Shown: one piece after another, positions 1 to 6,590 of the stretch | Position numbering within the stretch: the first letter of the stretch is position 1 | How the letters are laid out: each line of letters starts with the position of its first letter | Notes under the pieces: generated by a model | The model's database searches: none | What the model was told of the DNA's origin: nothing | The model's input: the letters and a program-made list of their open reading frames with translations, nothing else | Made by a program: the position numbers and the translations under genes | Assembly: GCA_937951485.1 (NCBI GenBank) | Contig: CALEDJ010000056.1 | Location: forward strand, 1 to 23,765 | DNA from: an uncultured bacterium | GTDB taxonomy: Bacteria; Hydrogenedentota; Hydrogenedentia; Hydrogenedentales; CAILVY01 | Reading direction: 5' to 3' | DNA length: 23,765 nucleotides

Positions 1-330
1 CTCTTTTGAATTTCCCGCAGCCGGCGCGGATGCCCGCAGCCGCGGTCCGCAATAAGGACAGGCTGAGTATTCCCGGGACAAATCCGCGCCAACATCTCCA
101 GCACCTCCCTTTCCGCGGCGAGATTGTCCGTTGCGCAGAAAACGCCAGATGCGTTTTATGCAGTGTTTTGCCGCTATTTCCCCCGACATGGCCCGTCCTG
201 ACGCCAATACCCCAACCCCCTTCATCAACAGCGCGGCGCTTACGATGGCCGCCAACGTCCCGGCCCGCGACAAGCGCATGTCTTGTACATTGGCCACTAT
301 CCGTGTCAGAATCCTGATCGTGGCGTACAT
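1..330 (-). pseudogene. IS4-like transposase, N-terminal part, frameshifted and cut by the window edge
   Basis: Reading leftwards from an ATG at 330, preceded by a GGAGGG ribosome site seven bases upstream, the first 67 codons give a basic N-terminus with RIVANVQDMRLSRAGTLAA and IKRIWRFLRN. This resembles the N-terminal region of IS4-type transposases. After about position 129 the likely coding frame moves by one base. The shifted frame reads DNLAAEREVLEML and then PVLIADRGCGHPRRLREIQ, where IADRG resembles the first catalytic Asp of the DDE domain. The original frame also stays open but reads as meaningless sequence. One extra G at 128/129 explains the change, so the copy is probably dead unless this is a sequencing error or a programmed shift. 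The rest lies outside the window. The family call is from motifs only. Confidence 0.55.
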
Positions 331-454
331 GGTCTTTCCCTCCAAATGGAACTCGATTTCTCAACTTGAGACCATTTTAAGGCAAAAAAGACCATGCGCG
401 CCTTTTATCTATCGCTTCATCTGAAAACTGGGGATCACTGAGGCTGCAACCGGT
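331..454. other. Non-coding flank of the transposase remnant
   Basis: No gene is seen between the transposase start and the phosphofructokinase promoter. The stretch around 421-446 (CTGAAAACTGGGGATCACTG) sits where an insertion-sequence terminal inverted repeat would be expected. The other end is outside the window, so this cannot be tested here. Confidence 0.3.
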
Positions 455-484
455 TTGCAGGGCGGGGACTCCGCGTGCGATAAT
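455..484 (+). promoter_or_regulatory. Candidate promoter for the phosphofructokinase gene
   Basis: TTGCAG at 455-460 and GATAAT at 479-484 are separated by 18 bases. The -10 matches five of six consensus positions and the -35 only three. Transcription would start near 491, giving a leader of about 65 bases. Confidence 0.35.
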
Positions 485-556
485 AGGGTTCCCTGATTAT
501 TCCCTTTCGTTGAACCCCGAAGAATCCCGATAAACGCAACCAAAGGAGTGAATCGC

Positions 557-1774
557 ATGTCGCAAGTGAGCGGAAAAGTACTGATCGCGCAGGGCGGCGG
601 CCCGACGGCGGTGATCAATCAGAGTCTTGTGGGCGCGGCGTTGGCGGCGCGGCAGTATCCGCAGGTCACGCATGTCTATGGCGCGCTGCACGGGGTGCGC
701 GGGGTGGTCAACGAGGAATATGTTGACTTGACGGAAGCGACGACACACAACCTGGAGATGGTGGCGCAGACGCCGTCGTCGGCGCTGCTGTCAACGCGCG
801 ACAAACCGGATGCGGCCTATTGCCACAAGATTTTCGAGGTGTGCCAGGCGCACAACATCAGATATTTCTTCTACATCGGCGGAAATGACAGCGCGGACAC
901 GTGCCGGATTGTCAGCGAGGAATCCAAGAATGCCGGATATGAACTGCGGGTGATCCATATCCCGAAGACGATAGACAACGACTTACGGGTGACGGACCAT
1001 TGCCCGGGCTACGGGTCGGCGGCGAAGTTCGTGGCGCAGGCGTTTGCGGGGGCGAACCTCGACAACCGGGCGATCCCCGGCGTGTACATCGGGGTGGTGA
1101 TGGGGCGGCATGCGGGTTTCCTCACCGCGGCGTCGGCACTGGCGCGCAAATTCCCCGATGACGGCCCACACCTGATTTATCTGCCGGAACGCCCGTTCGG
1201 TAAAGACCGGTTCCTGGCGGATGTCAAGAGGGTTCACGATGAATATGGGCGCTGCGTAATCGCGGTTTCCGAGGGCATTGTCGGCGAGGACGGCAAGGCC
1301 ATCGCGGAACAGTTCACGGGCGGCGAAAAGGACTCGCACGGCAACGTCCAATTGTCGGGCACGGGCGCGCTGGGCGACCTGTTGAGCGAGTGGATAAAGT
1401 CCGGCCTGTCCATCAAGCGCGTGCGCGCCGATACGCTCGGCTACCTGCAACGGAGTTTTTTGGGGTGCGTCAGCGAGGTGGACCAATCCGAGGCGCGGGA
1501 GGTGGGCGAGAAGGCGGCGCACTACGCCATCCGCCACAACCAGGACGGGTCAGTGGCGATCCGGCGCGTGGGCGATTATTCTGTGGAATACTTCCTTACG
1601 CCGCTGGAGACGGTGGCGCGGCTGGCCACGGAAATGCCGGATGAATACATCAACAGTGAAGGTAACGGCGTGACCGAAGCATTTCTGCGCTATGTGCGGC
1701 CGCTGGTCGGCGCGATGCCGATGGTTGCGCGCATTCAGGCGCCACTGGTCGAAAAAATCCTGCACAAAAAATAG
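557..1774 (+). CDS. 6-phosphofructokinase, pyrophosphate-dependent type
   Basis: A cytoplasmic glycolytic/gluconeogenic enzyme of 405 residues that phosphorylates fructose 6-phosphate to fructose 1,6-bisphosphate. The PfkA fold is shown by the N-terminal GGGPTAVIN loop (residues 13-21), GGNDS at 108-112, PKTIDND at 136-142 with the predicted catalytic base D140, and MGRHAG at 182-187. Asp at 111 and Lys at 137 are the two positions that, in this family, distinguish pyrophosphate users from ATP users, which carry Gly at both. The phosphoryl donor is therefore predicted to be PPi and the reaction reversible. ATG 557 is chosen over the in-frame GTG at 548 because AAAGGAG at 542-548 is then spaced eight bases from the start. 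It is monocistronic in appearance, with a 173-base gap before the aminotransferase. The length fits the long bacterial PfkA clade. Confidence 0.9.
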   Translation: MSQVSGKVLIAQGGGPTAVINQSLVGAALAARQYPQVTHVYGALHGVRGVVNEEYVDLTEATTHNLEMVAQTPSSALLSTRDKPDAAYCHKIFEVCQAHNIRYFFYIGGNDSADTCRIVSEESKNAGYELRVIHIPKTIDNDLRVTDHCPGYGSAAKFVAQAFAGANLDNRAIPGVYIGVVMGRHAGFLTAASALARKFPDDGPHLIYLPERPFGKDRFLADVKRVHDEYGRCVIAVSEGIVGEDGKAIAEQFTGGEKDSHGNVQLSGTGALGDLLSEWIKSGLSIKRVRADTLGYLQRSFLGCVSEVDQSEAREVGEKAAHYAIRHNQDGSVAIRRVGDYSVEYFLTPLETVARLATEMPDEYINSEGNGVTEAFLRYVRPLVGAMPMVARIQAPLVEKILHKK

Positions 1775-1804
1775 CGCGCGAAAGAGGCGTTCGCTCGACA
1801 GCGG

Positions 1805-1833
1805 TTGATTTCCGGGAAATTCCCGCCTATGAT
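1805..1833 (+). promoter_or_regulatory. Promoter with internal palindrome, upstream of the aminotransferase
   Basis: TTGATT (1805-1810) and TATGAT (1828-1833) are 17 bases apart, which is ideal sigma-70 geometry. The spacer contains the 13-base palindrome CGGGAAATTCCCG at 1813-1825, arms CGGGAA and TTCCCG about a central A. A protein bound there would overlap the polymerase footprint, so it is a candidate operator. The predicted start near 1840 leaves a leader of about 108 bases. Confidence 0.55.
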
Positions 1834-1947
1834 ACGCGCTTTCCGCAGGATTCGCCGCCGCTTTGCTGTATCTGTGGAAACGGCGTGAACTCCCTGCCGC
1901 CGGACAAGTGTCGCTTTGCGTTTTGCGCAGATGGATGCCGTTGATCG

Positions 1948-3249
1948 ATGAGAAGAAACATTGTACATGAAGGCGCGAAGAACCTAAGTTACGAGATTCG
2001 CGAAATTGTCACGGTGGCGCGTCAAATCCGCGATTTGGGCCGCCAAATCACCTGGGAGAATATCGGCGATCCGATAGAAAAGGGCGAGGAACTCAACCCG
2101 TGGATTCGCGAGATTCTGTGTGACCTGCTGGAGCAGCCGGCAAGTTACGGTTATTGCGACACGGCGGGCGTGCGTGAGACGCGGGAGTTTCTCGCGGGCG
2201 TGGTGAACGCGCGGGGCAACGGGGCGAAGATCACGCCGGACGACATCATCTTCTTCAACGGTATCGGCGACGCGGTGGCGAAGGTCTATGGCTTTCTGAA
2301 GCGAGAGGCGCGGGTGCTCGGTCCGTCCCCCGCGTACAGCACCCATTCCTCGGCGGAAGCCGCCCACAGCGGCTACGAGCATGTCACATATCAACTGGAC
2401 CCCTACAACGGCTGGCTGCCGGACTTGTACGACATCCGCAACAAGGTCAAGTACAACGATTCCATCGCGGGCATTCTGCTCCTCTCGCCGGACAACCCCA
2501 CGGGCGCGGTCTATCCGCGCGGATTGCTCGAGGAGATCGTCAAGATCGCCCAGGAATACAACCTCTTCATGATCGCCGACGAAATCTACACACACATTGT
2601 GTACGAGGGCAATCCGCGCCTGCACATGAGCCAGTGGATTGACGACGTGCCCGCGATTTCGATGCGCGGCATCAGCAAGGAATATCCGTGGCCCGGTGCG
2701 CGCTGCGGCTGGATCGAAGTGCTGAACAAAAACCGCGATGAGAATTTCGCCACCTACGTGGACAGCCTGCTCGCGGCCAAACGCCTGGAGGTCTGCTCCA
2801 CGACGCTGCCGCAGATGTCCATCCCCCGCGTGATGGGCGATGCGCGCTATCCGGCGCATCTCCGGCATCGCGCGCAGATTTTCAACCAGCGCGCGGAGGA
2901 AGCCATGGCGGCGTTCCGGGGCTGCGACGCGGTGGTGGTCAACAAGCCCGGCGGCGCGTTCTACTTCACCGTGATGTTCAAGGACGGCGTGCTGAACGAC
3001 CGGCAGCGGCTGCATATCGAAGAGCCGCCCATCCGCGCCCGCATCGAGAACCTCGTACGCAACGTGACGCCGGACAAACGCTTCGTGTATTACCTCATGG
3101 GCGCATACGGCATCGTCGTTGTGCCGCTCACCGGCTTCCAGTGCGCGCACGAGGGCTTCCGCATGACCCTGCTGGAGACCGACGACGCCAAGCGCGCCTG
3201 GATTCTCAAAACGATCCGCCAGGCCATTGAGGAATACGTCGCCAGTTGA
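1948..3249 (+). CDS. PLP-dependent class I/II aminotransferase
   Basis: A 433-residue fold-type I aminotransferase. Visible landmarks are the substrate/cofactor loop SPDNPTG (D182-G186), IADEIY with the pyridine-nitrogen-binding D211, the Schiff-base lysine K244 in GISKEYPWPGARCGW, and the carboxylate-binding arginine R405 in HEGFRMTLLE. The aspartate/alanine-type subfamily is likely, but the amino-donor specificity cannot be read from sequence. Compared with the usual 390-400 residues it has a somewhat longer C-terminal half, with the insertion around 345-370 containing the segment LHIEEPPIRARIENLVRNV. The ATG at 1948 has no clear Shine-Dalgarno sequence. No alternative ATG or GTG nearby fits better, so the exact start is less certain than the gene itself. 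Confidence 0.88.
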   Translation: MRRNIVHEGAKNLSYEIREIVTVARQIRDLGRQITWENIGDPIEKGEELNPWIREILCDLLEQPASYGYCDTAGVRETREFLAGVVNARGNGAKITPDDIIFFNGIGDAVAKVYGFLKREARVLGPSPAYSTHSSAEAAHSGYEHVTYQLDPYNGWLPDLYDIRNKVKYNDSIAGILLLSPDNPTGAVYPRGLLEEIVKIAQEYNLFMIADEIYTHIVYEGNPRLHMSQWIDDVPAISMRGISKEYPWPGARCGWIEVLNKNRDENFATYVDSLLAAKRLEVCSTTLPQMSIPRVMGDARYPAHLRHRAQIFNQRAEEAMAAFRGCDAVVVNKPGGAFYFTVMFKDGVLNDRQRLHIEEPPIRARIENLVRNVTPDKRFVYYLMGAYGIVVVPLTGFQCAHEGFRMTLLETDDAKRAWILKTIRQAIEEYVAS

Positions 3250-3287
3250 ATATGCCCAACGCCCCCAGGGCGAGTAATACGCCGATC

Positions 3288-3299
3288 CAAAACGTTTTG
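3288..3299. repeat. Perfect 12-bp palindrome CAAAACGTTTTG
   Basis: Self-complementary AAAACGTTTT core of the kind bound by LacI/GalR-family repressors. It lies just past the aminotransferase stop and between convergent genes, where an operator would have no obvious promoter to control, so its role is unknown. Confidence 0.35.
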
Positions 3300-3380
3300 A
3301 ACAATAATCAGAATCCAGTGATGTCCAAAACATTGCCGGCCCTGAGTGAAGCCTTCTGTTATGGTGGCCTGCCCCCCTCA

Positions 3381-3412
3381 CCCCAGCCCGCTCCCGAAGG
3401 GAGAGGGCTGGG
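3381..3412. terminator. Hairpin between convergent genes (bidirectional terminator or dispersed repeat)
   Basis: CCAGCCCGCTCCC and GGGAGAGGGCTGG pair as a 13-bp stem with one mismatch around a GAA loop. It separates the aminotransferase and glycosyltransferase genes, whose 3' ends face each other. No T-run follows on either strand, so intrinsic termination would be weak. The sequence resembles the dispersed CCCTCACCCCAGCCC-type repeat seen in many bacterial genomes. The remaining bases of 3250-3484 hold no gene. Confidence 0.45.
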
Positions 3413-3484
3413 ATAAACCCGACCGAAGATCGCCAGAGAATCAGCAGGCTGAACCCTGTACTCCAAAACTTTGAGACGCAGCGT

Positions 3485-4600
3485 TTATTGTGCGCCACTA
3501 CGTGCGGCGACCACTTCCAGCGCTACGCGCTCCAGCAATTCGGCGACACGGCTGGGGCGGTATTCATTCAGGGCGGTTTCGCGGGCGCGCGCGCCAAGTT
3601 CGGCGCGGAGCCGGTGGTCATTCATGAGGCGCAGGATCGCATCGGCAAAGGCTTGCGCATCATTGTCGGGGACGATGAGGCCGGTTTCCTCGTGGGTGAT
3701 GGGGTACGCGGCGCTCTGGCAGGCGACGATGGCTTTGCCGGCGGCCATGGCGTTCAGGAGTTTGATCGGATAGCCCGACCAGGACACGCGCGGCACGGCG
3801 AAGACGGAATCCCGGGCGAGCAGGCGCTTGAGCGAATCGAAGCCCGGCGTGGGCACGATTTCCGCCCCCGGCAGGCAGGCCTGCTGGGCCGTCGCAATCA
3901 CCAGCCGCGCGTCGGGTTTCGCCTTGCGCACGAGGGCCATCGCCTCAAAAAGCAGTCCGATATTCTGGTAAGCGTCGAGGTTGCCGGTATAGAGCACAGG
4001 CGGGGTGTCGCGGGTCGGCGTGACAGGCTCAAAGCGGCCGGCATCCACCGGCGGGGGAACAATGACCACCTTATCGTGCGGGCATCCCCGCACGATGAGA
4101 TGTCCGGCAAGCCGGCGATGCGGCGCCACCACCCGGTCGGCGTGTCTGGGAAAGGCGCGGTCGAGCCAGCGCCCCAGCCATGTCGGCAGGGCCTTCCAGC
4201 GGAAATAATAGGGCAGTTCGTCCGACATGGCGTTGTGCGCATGGTAGAGGATGGGCCGCACGCCCGCCGCCAGCGCCACCAGCAGCGCCTCGTAGTTGTG
4301 CGCGCACACCAGGTCAATCCGCGCTTCGCGCACCACGCGCCGCAGCGTGAACGCAAGCGCCACATCCAGCGCGGGCTTTGCCAGAAAGGGTCCTGCGTCC
4401 GTGCGCCCGTCGCCGGGGATGCGGCGGCAGCGGTGGATGGGCAAGCCGGTGGTGTCCTTTCCGATACCGTGGCCGTAAACCACGAGATGCACCTCGTGTC
4501 CCCGGCTGCGCAGCGCGAGCGCATTCTCACGCAGGAATACCTGCGATCCCTGCGGCACGGGATAGGGGCACGCGCCCACCATGGCGATGCGCAGGCTCAT
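3485..4600 (-). CDS. Glycosyltransferase, GT4-like (GT-B fold)
   Basis: A 371-residue cytoplasmic or peripheral-membrane sugar transferase. The N-terminal Rossmann half starts IAMVGACPYPVPQGSQVFLRE, with the glycine-containing loop typical of GT-B enzymes followed by the RGHEVHLV strand. The C-terminal half has VLYTGNLDAYQNIGLLFEAM and then the nucleotide-sugar-binding region YPIKLLNAMAAGKAIVAC around residues 275-292 and ETGLIVPDND. The usual first Glu of the E-x7-E motif is replaced by Lys (IKLLNAMAAG), which may affect donor binding or mark a divergent subfamily. The start ATG overlaps the stop of the upstream hydrolase gene as ATGA (4600-4597), so the two are translationally coupled. It probably adds a sugar to a surface glycan or lipid. 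Donor and acceptor are unknown. Confidence 0.82.
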   Translation of the reverse strand: MSLRIAMVGACPYPVPQGSQVFLRENALALRSRGHEVHLVVYGHGIGKDTTGLPIHRCRRIPGDGRTDAGPFLAKPALDVALAFTLRRVVREARIDLVCAHNYEALLVALAAGVRPILYHAHNAMSDELPYYFRWKALPTWLGRWLDRAFPRHADRVVAPHRRLAGHLIVRGCPHDKVVIVPPPVDAGRFEPVTPTRDTPPVLYTGNLDAYQNIGLLFEAMALVRKAKPDARLVIATAQQACLPGAEIVPTPGFDSLKRLLARDSVFAVPRVSWSGYPIKLLNAMAAGKAIVACQSAAYPITHEETGLIVPDNDAQAFADAILRLMNDHRLRAELGARARETALNEYRPSRVAELLERVALEVVAARSGAQ

Positions 4601-6198
4601 TCGTAGTACCCCAGGGCGCGCAACCGCTTCTCGATCCGCGCCTCCTCTTCCGGTGTATACGGTTGCTCCCCGGAGAACGCGGACGGTTCCGCGCCCGCGC
4701 CGTGTGCCGGCATTTCCACGCTCCCCACAATGTCGCCCAGCAACGGGCGTCCATCCATCGGCGGCCCGGCGACTCCCAATACCGTCAACACCGTTGGTGC
4801 GATATCTTCCAGCGAGGCCGCGCTCCGGTTCGCCCGCTCCGAGAGAAAGAGCACCCCCGTGGGACGGTGGGCGCCGTTCATGCCGCGCTCCCTGCCGCCG
4901 ACCGCTTCATCGGGCCGGATGCGGCGGAAAGAAGGCCCGCCCCGCGCCCGCAGGCACGAATGCGAATAGCCGTTTTCCAGCGCGAGTTCGAGAATGATGT
5001 CCGGCGCGTCTTCCACGCAGGGTCCCGCATACAACGCCGCGCGCGGCCACGCCCGCGCCACCGGCGGCCAAGCCTCCAACCGCGCACACAGGTCGTCCAC
5101 CACGGCATCATACTCCAGCGGGTCCACGCACCCCTGCGGGTCCCTGCCGCGAACATTGATACGGATTGACGGAAAATAGTTCAATTCCTCCGACCATGCC
5201 CGCGTGCGCGGCCAGTCAATGCCGCCAAACCGCGCGCGGCTTTCCGCGCACGCCGCCAGCGGGCGCAACTTGCGAAAGGCGACCCCGCGCCAGTGGCCGG
5301 GCACCAGCGTCAACGCCAGCCATTTCATCGCGCCCCCGCCGATCGGCGAAAAGCGGAGATAGCCGTGTTCCGCAAGCCAGTTGTTGAGATGTACGACACC
5401 CGTGCCCGCACCGCCGAAACCGTGGTCCGACACCACCGCCACGGTGACATCATCGCCTGCGGCGTCCATCAGGCGGCCCACCGCGTCGTCCAGCCGCTGG
5501 TACACGGCGCGGATGGCGAATTCCATGCCGGGCCGGTGGCGCGGCGAATCCGGGTCATGAAACATCCAGAAATGATGCGATGCCGTGTCCGATTCGCCGA
5601 AAACGACCATGAAGAAATCCCACGGTTCGCGGCGCAACAGTTTGCATGCGATGGCGGCCTTCTTGTCAACGCCCTCCAGAAGCGATGGCAGCGCGCGCGC
5701 ATGCCAGCGCGGACCGATGTTGTCCTCCTGGAAATCCGCGAAGCGCCACTCCTTCACTTCCGGGTGGAGAATCGGCGGATAGACGAACGACGGGTCAATC
5801 CGGGTCGCGACCGGCGAATCAAAGCCCGCCACCATGAACCCGTTCACCTTCTCCGGCGGATAGGTCGCGGGTACGCCAAGCACGCCCACGCGCCGCCCCG
5901 CATCGGAAAGAACCTTCCACAGCGCCGGCGTTTTGCGGCAACTCGAATTGACAAAGCGCAATGCGTGCGCCCCAGGCGCAGGCGCCGTGAAATCGAAAAT
6001 GCCGTGACGCCCCGGATTCACCCCCGTGACACAGGTCGTCCACGCGGGAAAGGTCGCGGGCGGCGTCGTGCTCCGCAGCGGCATGTACGCCCCGCGTTCG
6101 CGCAAGCGCGCCAGATGCGGCAGGCGGCCCTCGGCCATCCACTGTTCCGTCAATGTCGGGTCCGCGCCGTCAAGTCCTATCAATAGAAAACGCCCCAT
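4597..6198 (-). CDS. Alkaline-phosphatase-superfamily hydrolase (type I phosphodiesterase/nucleotide pyrophosphatase-like)
   Basis: A 533-residue metal-dependent phosphoester hydrolase or transferase. The N-terminus reads MGRFLLIGLDGADPTL, where D10 is the expected metal ligand. ATFPAWTTCVTGVNPGRHG follows, with T49 as the predicted nucleophile, and then the VVSDHGFGG metal site. No signal peptide is visible, so a cytoplasmic location is likely. The protein ends in RLRALGYYE, a tail that recurs in the fusion gene at 9300. ATG 6198 is chosen because homology-like sequence begins there; the open frame upstream to 6567 has no matching character and runs through repeat sequence. No separated Shine-Dalgarno is present, and an extended -10 promoter lies directly upstream, so the message may be leaderless. 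It forms an operon with the glycosyltransferase. The substrate is unknown; a nucleotide-sugar or lipid-linked phosphodiester is an inference. Confidence 0.8.
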   Translation of the reverse strand: MGRFLLIGLDGADPTLTEQWMAEGRLPHLARLRERGAYMPLRSTTPPATFPAWTTCVTGVNPGRHGIFDFTAPAPGAHALRFVNSSCRKTPALWKVLSDAGRRVGVLGVPATYPPEKVNGFMVAGFDSPVATRIDPSFVYPPILHPEVKEWRFADFQEDNIGPRWHARALPSLLEGVDKKAAIACKLLRREPWDFFMVVFGESDTASHHFWMFHDPDSPRHRPGMEFAIRAVYQRLDDAVGRLMDAAGDDVTVAVVSDHGFGGAGTGVVHLNNWLAEHGYLRFSPIGGGAMKWLALTLVPGHWRGVAFRKLRPLAACAESRARFGGIDWPRTRAWSEELNYFPSIRINVRGRDPQGCVDPLEYDAVVDDLCARLEAWPPVARAWPRAALYAGPCVEDAPDIILELALENGYSHSCLRARGGPSFRRIRPDEAVGGRERGMNGAHRPTGVLFLSERANRSAASLEDIAPTVLTVLGVAGPPMDGRPLLGDIVGSVEMPAHGAGAEPSAFSGEQPYTPEEEARIEKRLRALGYYE

Positions 6199-6204
6199 CC
6201 TGCG

Positions 6205-6213
6205 ATTATAACA
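6205..6213 (-). promoter_or_regulatory. Extended -10 promoter for the hydrolase-glycosyltransferase operon
   Basis: On the minus strand TGTTATAAT occupies 6213-6205, a perfect TATAAT with the TGn extension that can replace a -35 element. No -35 match is seen at 16-18 bases. The expected initiation point (about 6199/6198) coincides with the A of the ATG at 6198. Confidence 0.5.
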
Positions 6214-6314
6214 GAGCGCCTTTGTTCCGCACGCGGCCCTTGCCCCCGATATGTAACCTGAAGCGGCGCCGCCGCAGCCATATCCGTTCAGCAAGTCTCC
6301 AGGAATCCCCTCCA

Positions 6315-6400
6315 TCGTCATTCCCGCACACACGGGAATCCAGTCATCATGCAGCGAAGACCTTCGATTTTTCTGGCCCCCGCTTTCGCGGGGGTGACGG
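6315..6400. repeat. Inverted pair of short palindromes (dRS3-like element)
   Basis: ATTCCC-N8-GGGAAT at 6320-6339 is followed by CCCCCGCTTTCGCGGGGG at 6377-6394. Read on opposite strands, both units begin CGTCA and end in CCAG, so they are diverged inverted copies of one unit whose stems differ by compensating changes (ATTCCC/GGGAAT against CCCCC/GGGGG). The first unit has exactly the ATTCCC-N8-GGGAAT form described for Neisseria dRS3 repeats. The whole lies in the intergenic space between divergent genes. Confidence 0.55.
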
Positions 6401-6431
6401 GCCTTTGGGCGCAAAAAAGCAGGCATCATCA

Positions 6432-6456
6432 GCATGCTGAAGCATGAACAACATAC
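6432..6456 (+). repeat. 25-bp REP-like repeat, left copy
   Basis: Identical over 25 bases to 9121-9145 and in the same orientation. It contains the hairpin CATGC-TGAA-GCATG and the tail AACAACATAC. It lies about 100 bases before the GH67-like gene. Confidence 0.75.
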
Positions 6457-6590
6457 GTGATGCCCATTCCCAAGCGGCCGCAGGTCGCGCTGCGGGTTTC
6501 CCATTGAGGAGGCAGGGGTGAAAAGAGGGGCGACTTCGGGATAAAGTGACAAGCAACCCAATGACACGACAACAAACTTGGGATCGGATC

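Noticed and set aside
1984-3498. 504-codon open frame antisense to the aminotransferase
   Set aside because: It lies opposite a gene with full catalytic motifs, is Arg/His/Val-rich as expected of a GC-rich shadow frame, and has no recognisable domain or ribosome site.
3488-4606. 372-codon plus-strand frame over the glycosyltransferase
   Set aside because: Antisense shadow; the minus-strand frame carries the GT-B motifs and the ATGA coupling.
6199-6567. N-terminal extension of the hydrolase up to 6567
   Set aside because: It runs through the dRS3-like and REP-like repeats and precedes the conserved MGRFLLIGLDG start.
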